NCBI GenBank assembly: GCA_025964695.1
Contig: JAOPYK010000191.1
Location: 1 to 64,000 of the forward strand
DNA: 64,000 nt
Reading direction: 5' to 3'
Source: Streptosporangiaceae bacterium
Lineage (GTDB): Bacteria > Actinomycetota > Actinomycetes > Streptosporangiales > Streptosporangiaceae
Part shown: positions 6,930 to 15,219 of the stretch, one piece after another
Layout: each line of letters starts with the position of its first letter
How positions within the stretch are numbered: position 1 is the stretch's first letter
The notes under the pieces: model-generated
Databases searched by the model: none
What the model was told of the DNA's origin: nothing
What the model saw: only the letters and a program-made list of their open reading frames with translations
Made by a program: the position numbers and the translations under genes

Positions 6930-9116
6930 TCAGTGCTTCGGGCCGCCCTTCTTCGGGCCCTTCCCGCCTCCCGGACCGCCCGGCTTGCCGGTTTTACTGG
7001 TCGACTTCTTGCCCGGCTTGGCGGGCGGCGGGGGCGAGACACCGAACACGTTGCCCGGGTCCGGGAAGTCGGTGATGGGCGTCCCGGACAGGGCGTCCAC
7101 CATGCTCTGGACCCAGTACGGCGCGAGGCTGGCTCCGTAGGCGTTGACCGGGTCGCCGAAGGGCGCGTCCGGGTTGCCGTACCAGAGCACCGCGGCGAGG
7201 TTCGTGGTGTAGCCGGCGAACATAACGCTGGTCAGATTCTCGTTGGTACCGGTCTTGCCCGCGGCGGGACGGCCGTCGGGCAGCGAGTTGCCCGCCGCGG
7301 TGCCCCTGGTGAGCACGCCCTTGAGGATCTTGGAGATCTCATTGGCGGTGTCGGCCTTGACGGCCTGCTTGCAGTCGGCACCGGGCACGTTGAGCTGCTT
7401 GCCCGTCGAGTCGGTGATCCCGTTGATGGCGATGGGCTTGCAGTATTTCCCGGACGCGGCGAAGCCGGCGTAGGCCGCGGCCTGGTGCACGATGTCGATC
7501 TCGTTGCTGCCCAGGGTCATCGAGGCGACCTGGTGCAGCGGGGAGCCGTCGGTCCGGGTCATGCCGAAGGATGCGGCCATCCTGGCGACCTTGCAGAGTC
7601 CGACCCGCTTCTCCAGCAGGGCGTAGTAGGTGTTCACCGAGGCCCAGGTGCCGGTCTCCAGAGAGTAGGCGCCGCTCTCGGACTCTCCGGCGTTGGAGAC
7701 ACTGGGCCAGCTGAGACTGTTCCCGGAACAGTCGGTGTAGCCGGTGACGCTCGTGCTACTGGGGCTGTTGATGGTCTCGTTGAGCCGTACGCCGTTCTCC
7801 AGCGCCGCGGCCAGCGTGAAGACCTTGAAGGTGGAGCCGGCCGCGACGCCGCCGCCACCGCCGTGCGCGATGTCGACGGCGTAGTCGATGGACGCCTCAT
7901 GCTTGTCGAGGCCGTACTTGCGGCTGACGGCGATGCCCTGGATCTTGCCGGTGCCGGGCTGGACCATCGCTTCCATGGTGATCCGGCTGGATCGGACGCC
8001 ACTGTTGTTATCGACCGCCCGCTGCGAGGCGTCCTGTGCCTTCGGGTCGAGGCTGGTCTGGATGGTGAGTCCACCGGTGTTGAGCAGGCTCCGGCGCGCG
8101 TCCTGGGTGGCGCCGAACACCGGGTTGGTGAGGATCTCGTTCTGCACGTAGAGGCAGAAATAGGCGTACCGGGAGATGTCGCATCCCCCGGGCAGGATCT
8201 TGGGGCGCAGGCCGAGCGGCTTGGCCTTGGCCGCAGTCGCCTCCGGCTTGCCGAGATGGCCGAGCTGCACCATCCGGTCCAGCACGATGTTGCGCCGTTC
8301 CAGGACCACCCCGGGGTACTTGGTCGGGTCGTACTTGTTGGCGTTGTTGACCATCCCGGCCAGCGTGGCGGCCTGCGTGGTGCTGAGGTTGGCCGCGTGC
8401 ACCCCGAAGTACCGCTGGGAGGCCGCCTCGATCCCGTAGGCGAAGTGCCCGAAGTAGGCGATGTTCAGATACTTGTCGAGGATGTCGTTCTTGCTGTAGT
8501 GCTCCTCGACCCACAGCGCGTACCGCAGTTCCTGCAGCTTGCGGGTCAGGTTGGGAGCGATCGTGCTGCCCTGGACGACCTTGGCGGCGTCGAGGGCCGC
8601 CTGGGCCTGATGCTTGGCGCTCTTGGTGCGGGCCTTGCTCAGCCGGTCCTGGGCTTGCGCGACCCGGGCACCCGCAGTTTCGTACAGCACGTTCTTCACG
8701 TACTGCTGGGTCAGGCTGGAGCCACCCTGTTTCTGTGCGCTTTGCGACTGGTCGCGCACCAGCGCGCGGATCGTGCCCTTCAGGTCGAGTGCCCCATGCT
8801 GGTAGAAGCGGGCGTCCTCAATGGACACCACCGCCTTCTGCATGACCGGCGCGATCTTGTCGATGGTGACGTCGGTCCGGTTCTCGTAGTAGAACGAGGC
8901 GATCTTGGAGCCGTCGGCGGCCAGGATGGTGGATCGCTGAGGCAGCGGCGGTTCATCCAGCCGCTGCGCTCTCGCCTGCTCGGACGCGTTCTTCGCCGCG
9001 AGCCCGACCGGACCGACCGCTGGGAGCAGGATCCCGCCGACCAGTAGACCCGCGAGCATCGCCGCGCAGATCAGTTTCGCTATCTGGCCGAACTTCGCCA
9101 CCATCTCCGTAGTCAC
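6930..9116 (-). CDS. Class A penicillin-binding protein (bifunctional transglycosylase/transpeptidase)
   Basis: A 728-residue membrane-anchored peptidoglycan synthase. Residues 11-40 form one transmembrane anchor. The GT51 glycosyltransferase domain follows, with catalytic Glu100 (VVSIEDARFYQHG), GGSSLTQQ at 131-138 and RKLQELRYALWVEEHYSKND near 192. The transpeptidase domain has STFK at 428-431 (SxxK nucleophile), SVN at 493-495 and KTGT at 621-624, all intact. A Pro-rich then Lys/Gly-rich tail (PPPPAKPGKKSTSK and onward) ends the protein. A basic low-complexity tail is common in actinobacterial PBPs. The GTG at 9116 lacks a clear ribosome-binding site, and an ATG four codons inside is possible. 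It stands alone on its strand. Confidence 0.93.
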   Translation of the reverse strand: MTTEMVAKFGQIAKLICAAMLAGLLVGGILLPAVGPVGLAAKNASEQARAQRLDEPPLPQRSTILAADGSKIASFYYENRTDVTIDKIAPVMQKAVVSIEDARFYQHGALDLKGTIRALVRDQSQSAQKQGGSSLTQQYVKNVLYETAGARVAQAQDRLSKARTKSAKHQAQAALDAAKVVQGSTIAPNLTRKLQELRYALWVEEHYSKNDILDKYLNIAYFGHFAYGIEAASQRYFGVHAANLSTTQAATLAGMVNNANKYDPTKYPGVVLERRNIVLDRMVQLGHLGKPEATAAKAKPLGLRPKILPGGCDISRYAYFCLYVQNEILTNPVFGATQDARRSLLNTGGLTIQTSLDPKAQDASQRAVDNNSGVRSSRITMEAMVQPGTGKIQGIAVSRKYGLDKHEASIDYAVDIAHGGGGGVAAGSTFKVFTLAAALENGVRLNETINSPSSTSVTGYTDCSGNSLSWPSVSNAGESESGAYSLETGTWASVNTYYALLEKRVGLCKVARMAASFGMTRTDGSPLHQVASMTLGSNEIDIVHQAAAYAGFAASGKYCKPIAINGITDSTGKQLNVPGADCKQAVKADTANEISKILKGVLTRGTAAGNSLPDGRPAAGKTGTNENLTSVMFAGYTTNLAAVLWYGNPDAPFGDPVNAYGASLAPYWVQSMVDALSGTPITDFPDPGNVFGVSPPPPAKPGKKSTSKTGKPGGPGGGKGPKKGGPKH

Positions 9117-9228
9117 CTGGACAGACTAATTGCACGGAATAGGGACTCTCTTCTGGTATCGCCGTATTCTCGGGAAATCTTCAGCGTCTCGGGGAGGGAC
9201 GGTTCCGGTGCAAGCGGCTGTGCTGACC

Positions 9229-9781
9229 TCACGGTGTTCCGCCGAGGACCTGGTCCAGGGCCGTCCGTAGCTCGGTGAAGGAGTGAATCCGCTGGTCCAG
9301 GCCCGCGCGACTTCGGCACACGGTTTCCGGACGATGCGCACCTCAAGGCTCCTTCCGCTGGCATCGGTCAGCCAGAGCACGTCGAGCCGGGTGATCGCAC
9401 GGGCTTGATCCGGCCGGTCCGGGCAGGAGGACCGATCCTGCGATCGTGGGAAGGCGGAGTCTTCGAACGATCGGTTGACGGCGGACATGAGCGGTTCCAG
9501 GTCCGTAGGGACCACGGCCTGCCGGTCCAGCCGTACCCCGCCGGGATCGGCCACGTAACGGCAGGCCTGCACCACGGCCACGCGCATGGGCAGCGGCCTC
9601 GGCCAGGCCCGCCGGCGAGGGTCTGCGAGAACCGGCTGGCCCGTCTTGGGCTGATAGGCACGATGAGCACCACGGGGATGCGGTAGCGCACGTGGCGGCT
9701 CAGATCACCGGCATGCTGACCGACGTCATCGATGAGCGACTGAACTCGGTCGCCGACCGGCATCGCACATCCGGTTGCCAC
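9229..9781 (-). pseudogene. Unidentified protein, inactivated by two single-base deletions
   Basis: Read leftward from a GTG at 9781, the frame gives VGDRVQSLIDDVGQHAGDLS then RYRIPVVLIVPIS, and then breaks near 9640. In the next frame it continues PKTGQPVLADPRRR, MRVAVVQACRYVADPGGVRL and DRQAVVPTDLEPLMSAVNR to EVRIVRKPCAEV. A second break near 9305 leads into GLDQRIHSFTELRTALDQVL-GGTP and a TGA at 9229-9231. Both breaks need one added base. All three segments read as ordinary protein, so this is one gene of about 183 residues recently inactivated. I do not recognise the family. Confidence 0.6.
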
Positions 9782-10190
9782 GCCTTCTCCTATGGGTCAC
9801 TCCGGCAGGAAAATGGCACACCGTCATCCCGGAAATCCGAGAATAAGGGAGACACGTCATAGGTCCCGGCCGCAGAACACCAAGCAGCCAGGGAACACCC
9901 ACGCAGCCAGGGAACACCCATGCAGGCGGGGAAATCCGCGCAGGCAGGGGAATATCACGCAGGGCCGGGAAACATCCCATGCGCCCGACGACCGGGGAAG
10001 TCGCGAGGCCATCCCGGGAGGACGACCAGGCCTGGACCAGGCGCCGACCGCGCTCGTGAACTCTTCCTCGAGAAGGATCGCGTGGTCGATGGCATCGGCG
10101 ACGGCGATCGCCTGGGCCAGCGACCGCGCGGCGGTGCCGACCGGGGACGGGTACCGGAATATCCCTGGCTCCTGCGGGAAGAGCCCTGCC
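9782..10190. other. Intergenic region with repeats and a possible gene relic
   Basis: Upstream of the acyl-CoA dehydrogenase. The left part holds a 19-bp tandem repeat (9884-9979). The right part, read leftward from about 10165 to 10020, gives protein-like sequence (TAARSLAQAIAVADAIDHAI, then EEEFTSAVGAWSRPG) with no good start or ribosome-binding site and with repeat sequence downstream. It could be a remnant of a small gene. Confidence 0.3.
9884..9979. repeat. 19-bp tandem repeat, five copies
   Basis: Five units of about 18-19 bp. The first two are identical apart from the joining base (GCAGCCAGGGAACACCCA); the next three diverge (GCAGGCGGGGAAATCCGC, GCAGGCAGGGGAATATCA and a final degraded copy). 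The head-to-tail arrangement without spacers and increasing divergence toward the dehydrogenase indicate a local minisatellite. Confidence 0.7.
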
Positions 10191-11369
10191 ATGACTCTTG
10201 ATCTGCTGGCCGGCGACCTCTACCACATGCAGGAACTCCTCGATCCGGAGGAACAGAAGATCCTGGGGGAGGTTCGCGAGTTCTTGCAGGAGGAGGTCAA
10301 GCCGATCGCCAACGACTGCTGGTCGCGGGCCGAGTTCCCGTACGGCCTGATCCCGAGATACGCCGAGCTGGGGATCGCCGGGCTGAATTACGACGAGTGC
10401 CCGGGGGAGCGGCCGAGCAGCCTGCTCACCGGTTTTCTTGCCATGGAGATGGCGCACACCGATCCGTCGATGGCCACCTTCTTCGGTGTGCATGTCGGCT
10501 TGGCGATGGGCAGCATCGCGCAGTGCGGGTCGGCCGAGCAGCGCAAGCGCTGGCTGCCCGACATGGCCTTGATGAACAAGATCGGCGCGTTCGCGCTCAC
10601 CGAGCCGGACGGCGGCTCCGATGTCGCCCTCGGGCTGCGCACCACGGCGCGCCGGGAGGGTGACGTATGGGTGCTCGACGGCGCCAAGCGCTGGATCGGC
10701 AACGGCACTTTCGCCGACCTGATCGTGGTCTGGGCCAAGGACGTCGAAGACGACAAGGTCAAGGGGTTCGTGGTCGAGAAGGGAACCCCCGGCCTGTCGG
10801 CGACGAAGATCGAGAACAAGATCGCGCTACGCACCGTACAGAACGCGGACATCACGCTGACCGGCTGCCGGGTTCCGGAGGTCAACCGGCTGGAGAACGC
10901 GCACGGGTTCCGTGACACCGCCGGGATCCTGCGACGCACGCGCAGCGGAGTCGCCTGGCAGTCAGTCGGTGTGATGCTCGCGGCGTACGAGATCGCCCGC
11001 GACTACGCCGTCCAGCGCGAGCAGTTCGGCCGCCCGATCGGAGGCTTCCAGCTCGTCCAGGACTTGCTGGTGCGGATGCTCGGCAACGCCACCGCCTGCC
11101 TGGGGATGGTGGCACGGCTGGCGCAGCTCCAGGACAACGGGCTCTACCGGGACGAGCACTCGGCACTGGCCAAGGCGTACTGCACCAGCCGGATGCGGGA
11201 GACCGTCGGCTGGGCCCGCGAGCTGATGGCCGGCAACGGCATCGTGCTGGACTACGACATCGGCCGTTTCGTCGCCGACGCTGAGGCGCTCTACTCCTAC
11301 GAGGGCACCCGGGAGATCAATACGCTGATCGTCGGACGCGCCGTCACCGGGCTGAGTGCCTTCGTCTGA
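10191..11369 (+). CDS. Acyl-CoA dehydrogenase, glutaryl-CoA dehydrogenase-like
   Basis: A 392-residue FAD enzyme. The N-terminal helical domain begins near LLDPEEQKILGEVREFLQEE. The middle beta domain carries AFALTEPDGGSDVA (flavin/substrate loop) and WVLDGAKRWIGNGTFADL. The C-terminal domain has the flavin contact QREQFGRPIGGFQLVQDLL and the catalytic base in YEGTREINTLIVGR. Glutaryl-CoA dehydrogenases share this Glu position and the RWIGNGT motif; other acyl-CoA dehydrogenases remain possible. ATG at 10191 is preceded by GGGAAGAG. No partner genes adjoin it, so the pathway (lysine/tryptophan or fatty-acid breakdown) is not shown by context. Confidence 0.88.
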   Translation: MTLDLLAGDLYHMQELLDPEEQKILGEVREFLQEEVKPIANDCWSRAEFPYGLIPRYAELGIAGLNYDECPGERPSSLLTGFLAMEMAHTDPSMATFFGVHVGLAMGSIAQCGSAEQRKRWLPDMALMNKIGAFALTEPDGGSDVALGLRTTARREGDVWVLDGAKRWIGNGTFADLIVVWAKDVEDDKVKGFVVEKGTPGLSATKIENKIALRTVQNADITLTGCRVPEVNRLENAHGFRDTAGILRRTRSGVAWQSVGVMLAAYEIARDYAVQREQFGRPIGGFQLVQDLLVRMLGNATACLGMVARLAQLQDNGLYRDEHSALAKAYCTSRMRETVGWARELMAGNGIVLDYDIGRFVADAEALYSYEGTREINTLIVGRAVTGLSAFV

Positions 11370-11388
11370 GGTCTGAGTGACGTCCGGG

Positions 11389-12066
11389 TCAATTCGCCCG
11401 GAAGGCGAGGGCGCTGCGGTCGAGCGCGGCCAGCAGATCTGCCGGGCCGTCGTAGATCTCCACGGCTCCCGCCCGGAGGAGCTCGTCACGGCCGATGCCG
11501 CCGCTGAGCAGGCCGACGCAGGCGACGCCCGCCGTCTGGCACGCCTGGACGTCCCAGACGGTGTCGCCGACGAACACGGCCTCCTCCGGACGTACCCGCG
11601 CCCTGTCGAGCGCGACGTGCACGAGATCGGGGGCGGGTTTGCTCCGCTCGACGTCGGCCGATGAGGTGGCCTCGTCGATGGCGTCCTCGGCGTCCAGTGC
11701 CTCGCGCAGAGCGTTGAATTCACGTTCGTCGGCGGAGCTGGCCAGCACGACCCGCAGCCCGCGTTTCTTACAGGCGCGCAACAGGTCGGCCGCGCCGTCC
11801 AGAGGCATCAGGCGAGACCAGTAGGTCGCGTAGAGCGCGCCGTGGGCGGCGCGAACGTCGTCGTCGGCTCCACGCTCCCGGTCCGCCGGCAGGAGCGCGT
11901 CGAGCAACTGGTCCGAGCCCATCCCGATGGCGCGGTGGATGCGCGACATCGGCACCTTGTGACCGGCTTGACGCAGGGCCTCCCACCAGGTCACGGCATG
12001 CAGGTAGTTACTGTCGACCAGGGTGCCGTCCACGTCGAAGAGCACGGCTGTGACGGAAGAGCTCAT
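11389..12066 (-). CDS. HAD-superfamily hydrolase (phosphatase-like)
   Basis: A 225-residue cytoplasmic phosphohydrolase. Motif I is LFDVDGTLVDSNYLH (nucleophile Asp at residue 10-11), with an inserted helical cap (residues about 20-90). Motif II is VVLASSADE, motif III the Lys in VERSKPAPDLV, and motif IV VFVGDTVWDVQACQ. The pattern is that of beta-phosphoglucomutase/phosphoglycolate phosphatase-like subfamily I enzymes. The substrate cannot be read from sequence. It converges on the acyl-CoA dehydrogenase with a 19-bp gap and lies downstream of the amide-ligase cluster on the same strand, about 320 bp away across a repeat tract, so co-transcription is uncertain. Confidence 0.85.
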   Translation of the reverse strand: MSSSVTAVLFDVDGTLVDSNYLHAVTWWEALRQAGHKVPMSRIHRAIGMGSDQLLDALLPADRERGADDDVRAAHGALYATYWSRLMPLDGAADLLRACKKRGLRVVLASSADEREFNALREALDAEDAIDEATSSADVERSKPAPDLVHVALDRARVRPEEAVFVGDTVWDVQACQTAGVACVGLLSGGIGRDELLRAGAVEIYDGPADLLAALDRSALAFRAN

Positions 12067-12389
12067 CCTGGCGAACTACCCGGGCGGGGGAACCCGAATC
12101 ATGGGCGTCTTCTGCCGGCGCGGCCCATCCGCGCGGGTCTCGGCTCCGAATGACTGAGGGGAAGGGAGATGAATGAGTGATGCGCTGCGCCCGCGTCTAG
12201 CCGACCTTGCGCCCTTTCCCTGGCGGGACGCCGACCGTCGGTGAGCCAAGGGGTGAGCCGGACGTGAGCCCGACAGTGAGCCGGACGGTGAGCCCGACAG
12301 CGAGCCGGACGGTGAGCCCGACAGTAAGCCCTGCAGCGAGCCGGACAAGTGGGCCGGACGGGTGATGGGATGCGGCCGGGCCGGGGCCG
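12067..12389. other. Intergenic region with 12/24-bp repeat tract
   Basis: Separates the HAD hydrolase from the EgtC-like gene. The right two-thirds is the tandem repeat listed separately; the rest contains no gene I can support. Leftward open frames here translate only to Ser-Gly-Ser-Leu/Pro repeats and have no ribosome-binding site. Confidence 0.5.
12252..12356. repeat. 12-bp (24-bp alternating) tandem repeat
   Basis: About eight units alternate GTGAGCCGGACG and GTGAGCCCGACA, degrading toward the right (AGTAAGCCCTGC, AGCGAGCCGGAC). Because the period is a multiple of three, every frame stays open (VSRT-VSPT rightward, SGSP-SGSL leftward), but no start or coding context supports expression. 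Confidence 0.75.
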
Positions 12390-13160
12390 TCAGGCGAGGA
12401 CGTCGTCGCCCATGGCGGGAACCCCCAAGACCGTTTCGGGTGCCTGCTCCAGTGGGCGGACGTCGACACCGTAGGCGTCCGCGACGACGACCCGGCGGTC
12501 CTCGACGCGGACCCAGTCACCGAGGTCGTCGTGCGGTTCGCTCGCGACGAGGACCCCGTTCGGCGAGACCCGGTAGCAGAGGGTCTCTCCCCAGGTGGTC
12601 GCCACGATCCGTACGCCGTCGGTGGCCAGCATGTTGAGGCATGCGTTGGAGTCGACGGCGGTGATGTCGCGGAGCAACTCCACCACGGCGAACTCCAGCG
12701 GCCTGCCCGCGTCGAGTCGCTGCCAGAGCAGCGTGGCCAGGAAGGCCGCGTCGCAGGTGGATTCGGGCTCGTACCCCGGCTCCAGCAGGTGCAGGGTCTT
12801 CTCGACGTTGAGGTGACCGTTGAGGCTCAGCAGACAGGTCCCGTTGGTGAAGGGCGCGGTGGCGGCCTCTTCGATGGGCATGCCCGGACTCGCGCCGCGC
12901 ACCGCGCCGAGCACGCAGCCGCCCGACATCTCCTGCGCGAGGGTGAGGAAGTCGGGGTCGGACTCGATCGGCCCGGTGCGGCGGTAGGACACGGCGCGTC
13001 CCTCGGCCGGAAACCAGCCGACGCCGAAGCCGTCACGGTTGACCAGGTCGATCTGCTGCCAGCGGGGGCGGGCGGCCTGTCGCGGCAGCCCGTAGGAAGG
13101 CTGGAGGATCAGCTCATCGAATGACCGGTCCCGGCCCAGCCAGGCGAAGTGGCGGCACAT
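12390..13160 (-). CDS. Class II glutamine amidotransferase, EgtC-like
   Basis: A 256-residue single-domain Ntn hydrolase. After removal of Met1, Cys2 becomes the nucleophile (MCRHFAWLG). RDGFGVGWF, GAVRGASPGMPIEEAATAPF and SLNGHLN are the substrate-binding loops. The family includes EgtC, which cleaves gamma-glutamyl from an ergothioneine precursor, and other gamma-glutamyl-processing amidohydrolases. Neither egtB nor egtD is in the window; the upstream same-strand genes are an AsnO-like amidotransferase and a glutamate-ligase/ATP-grasp fusion. That context suggests release of a gamma-glutamyl group from, or amide transfer to, the product of this cluster. GAAGGGGGA lies 11 bases upstream of the ATG. 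A hairpin separates it from asnO. Confidence 0.8.
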   Translation of the reverse strand: MCRHFAWLGRDRSFDELILQPSYGLPRQAARPRWQQIDLVNRDGFGVGWFPAEGRAVSYRRTGPIESDPDFLTLAQEMSGGCVLGAVRGASPGMPIEEAATAPFTNGTCLLSLNGHLNVEKTLHLLEPGYEPESTCDAAFLATLLWQRLDAGRPLEFAVVELLRDITAVDSNACLNMLATDGVRIVATTWGETLCYRVSPNGVLVASEPHDDLGDWVRVEDRRVVVADAYGVDVRPLEQAPETVLGVPAMGDDVLA

Positions 13161-13194
13161 GACGTGAGATCCCCCTTCAGTCAGAGCGAGCGGC

Positions 13195-13228
13195 GGGGCC
13201 CTCCCGACGACGTGATCGGGAGAGCCCC
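13195..13228 (-). terminator. Hairpin between asnO-like and egtC-like genes
   Basis: 13-bp arms with one mismatch: GGGGCCCTCCCGA at 13195-13207 and TCGGGAGAGCCCC at 13216-13228, loop 8 bases. It lies about 140 bp after the asnO-like stop and 35 bp before the egtC-like start. It could terminate or attenuate transcription into the latter. Confidence 0.45.
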
Positions 13229-13368
13229 TGAGCGATGGTTCGACGGTGTCCGGGCGGTTTCATCGATCGCCCTCAAGCGCAGCATAGCCATCGTTTGCCT
13301 GCACTAAACACCACGGTTTCTTGCGTTTTTTGGCCTCTGGTTAACACATTCGAAACCAGGGCACGGAA

Positions 13369-15156
13369 TCAGAGTCCGTGGCTCTGCAACCACAGCTCCA
13401 GCAGTGCCAGTTGCCACAGGGCGCTGGCTCCCAGCGTGGTCCGGTGGTCGCTCGGCGCCGCTATCAGCCGCTCGACGTAGGCGGGCCGGAACAGTCCCCG
13501 GGACTTCGCCGCCGGGCTCGTCAGCGCCTCCCTCACCAGGTCGAGATACGGCCCGGACAGATGCCGGATCGCCGGCACCGGGAAATAACCCTTGGGACGG
13601 TCGATGACCTCGTCGGGCACGATCCCCCGGGCCGCGTTCTTGAGCACGCCCTTGCCGCCGGCCGCCAGTTTGAGCGACGGCGGGCAGGCCGCGGCCAGCT
13701 CCACCAGGTCGTGGTCGAGGAACGGGGTCCTGGCCTCGAGCCCCCAGCCCATGGTCATGTTGTCCACCCGCTTCACCGGGTCGTCCACCAGCATCACCGA
13801 CGTGTCAAGCCGCAGGGCCGCGTCCAGCGCGGTCTCGGCCCCCGGCCTGCCGAAATGCTCCCGGACGAAGGCTTCGCTCGCGTCGCCCTCCAGCAGGTAC
13901 GGCGCGTTCAGCGTCTCGGCCAGCGCGGAGTGCGGCCGGTCGAAGAACACCTTGGCGTACGCCTCGGTGACCCCGTCGCGCGGTACGTCGGCCAGTGGCG
14001 GATACCAGTCGTAGCCGGCGAAGACCTCGTCGGCGCCCTGCCCGGACTGCACCACCTTGACGTGCTGGGACACCTCCTGCGACAGCAGGTAGAAGGCGAC
14101 ACAGTCGTGGCTGACCATCGGCTCGCTCATCGCCGCCACCGCACCGGTCAGGGCGGGCAGCAGCCGGGAGTCGTCGATCTGGATCTTGTGGTGATCGGTG
14201 CCGAAGTGCTCAGCGACCAGATCGGAGTAGGCGAACTCGTCGCCGGCCTCGCCACCCGCCGCGTGGAAGCCGATGCTGAACGTGGCCAGGCCCTGCTGTC
14301 CCGCCTCGGCGAGCAGCGCCACGATCAGGCTGGAGTCCAAGCCGCCGGACAGCAGTACGCCGACCGGCACGTCGGCGACCATCCGGCGGTCCACGGCGGT
14401 CCGCAGTGACTCCAGCACGGCCGCCGTCCAGTCCCGCGACGACTCCTCCGGCCAGAACTGCTCGGGCGAACGGGTGTGGCTGGGCCGCCAGTAGGTGTGA
14501 TCCGCAAAGGCACCGTCCGGCCGGATCGTGCGGACCGTGGCGGGTGGCAGCTTGGCCACCCCCGAGAGGATCGTGCGGGGTGGCGGCACCACCGAATGGA
14601 AGGTCATGTAGTGGTGCAGCGCGACCAGGTCGAGGTCGGTGTCGACACCGCCCCCGGCCAGCAGGGCCGGCAGTGTCGAGGCGAAACGGAGCCGGGCGCC
14701 GTCCTGCGTCAGGTACAGCGGCTTAATGCCCAGCCGGTCGCGGCCCAGCATTACCAGCCCGGAGTCGCGTTCGACGATCGCGAAGGCGAACATGCCCTTG
14801 AAGCGCGAGACGCAGTCCAGCCCCCAGCGGTGGTAGGCCTTGATCAGCACTTCGGTGTCGGAGGTGGAGAAGAACCGGTAGCCCTCCGCCAGCAGCTCGG
14901 CGCGCAGTTCCCGGTAGTTGTAGATACAGCCGTTGAAGACCCCGGTCAGCCCGAGCTCGCTGTCGGTCATGGGCTGCGCGGCCTTTTCGGACAGATCGAT
15001 GATCTTCAGCCGGCGGTGACCGAGCGCGACGGGGCCCTGTGACCAGATGCCCGAACCATCGGGGCCTCGCGGTTCCATCGCGGCGGTCATCCGCGCGACC
15101 GCGTCCACGTCGGCCAGGGCACCGTCGAACCGTAGTTCTCCGCTCAGCCCGCACAT
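13369..15156 (-). CDS. asnO: Asparagine synthetase-type amidotransferase, N-acetylglutaminylglutamine amidotransferase-like
   Basis: A 595-residue AsnB-superfamily enzyme. The glutaminase domain begins with the Cys2 nucleophile (MCGLSGELRFDG) and carries FNGCIYNYRELR. The synthetase domain has the ATP PP-loop SGGLDS at 270-275. ARMTAAMEPRGPDGSG and VALGHRRLKIIDLSEKAA resemble the N-acetylglutaminylglutamine amidotransferases, which amidate the dipeptide osmolyte NAGGN, more closely than ordinary AsnB. The ATG at 15156 puts Cys at position 2 and has GGAG 8-11 bases upstream. An upstream ATG would bury the nucleophile and is rejected. The stop of the amide-ligase fusion is 63 bp upstream, implying one operon. 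The substrate here is inferred to be that ligase's peptide product. Confidence 0.82.
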   Translation of the reverse strand: MCGLSGELRFDGALADVDAVARMTAAMEPRGPDGSGIWSQGPVALGHRRLKIIDLSEKAAQPMTDSELGLTGVFNGCIYNYRELRAELLAEGYRFFSTSDTEVLIKAYHRWGLDCVSRFKGMFAFAIVERDSGLVMLGRDRLGIKPLYLTQDGARLRFASTLPALLAGGGVDTDLDLVALHHYMTFHSVVPPPRTILSGVAKLPPATVRTIRPDGAFADHTYWRPSHTRSPEQFWPEESSRDWTAAVLESLRTAVDRRMVADVPVGVLLSGGLDSSLIVALLAEAGQQGLATFSIGFHAAGGEAGDEFAYSDLVAEHFGTDHHKIQIDDSRLLPALTGAVAAMSEPMVSHDCVAFYLLSQEVSQHVKVVQSGQGADEVFAGYDWYPPLADVPRDGVTEAYAKVFFDRPHSALAETLNAPYLLEGDASEAFVREHFGRPGAETALDAALRLDTSVMLVDDPVKRVDNMTMGWGLEARTPFLDHDLVELAAACPPSLKLAAGGKGVLKNAARGIVPDEVIDRPKGYFPVPAIRHLSGPYLDLVREALTSPAAKSRGLFRPAYVERLIAAPSDHRTTLGASALWQLALLELWLQSHGL

Positions 15157-15219
15157 CGGCCGCTCCATGACGTCATTCCAGGGGTCCTCTCTCGCCGGGG
15201 TCTCACGGGTCTGCGGTCG

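Noticed and set aside
9792-10190. N-terminal extension of the acyl-CoA dehydrogenase
   Set aside because: The open frame runs through tandem repeats and has no domain similarity; the ATG at 10191 fits the family and has a ribosome-binding site.
12390-13160. Ergothioneine operon
   Set aside because: EgtC-like sequence is present but egtB and egtD are absent, and the ligase is a YbdK/ATP-grasp fusion, not a standalone EgtA.
15157-15168. Start of the AsnO-like protein at 15168
   Set aside because: It would place four residues before MCGLSG and block the Cys2 nucleophile; GGAG lies correctly before the ATG at 15156.
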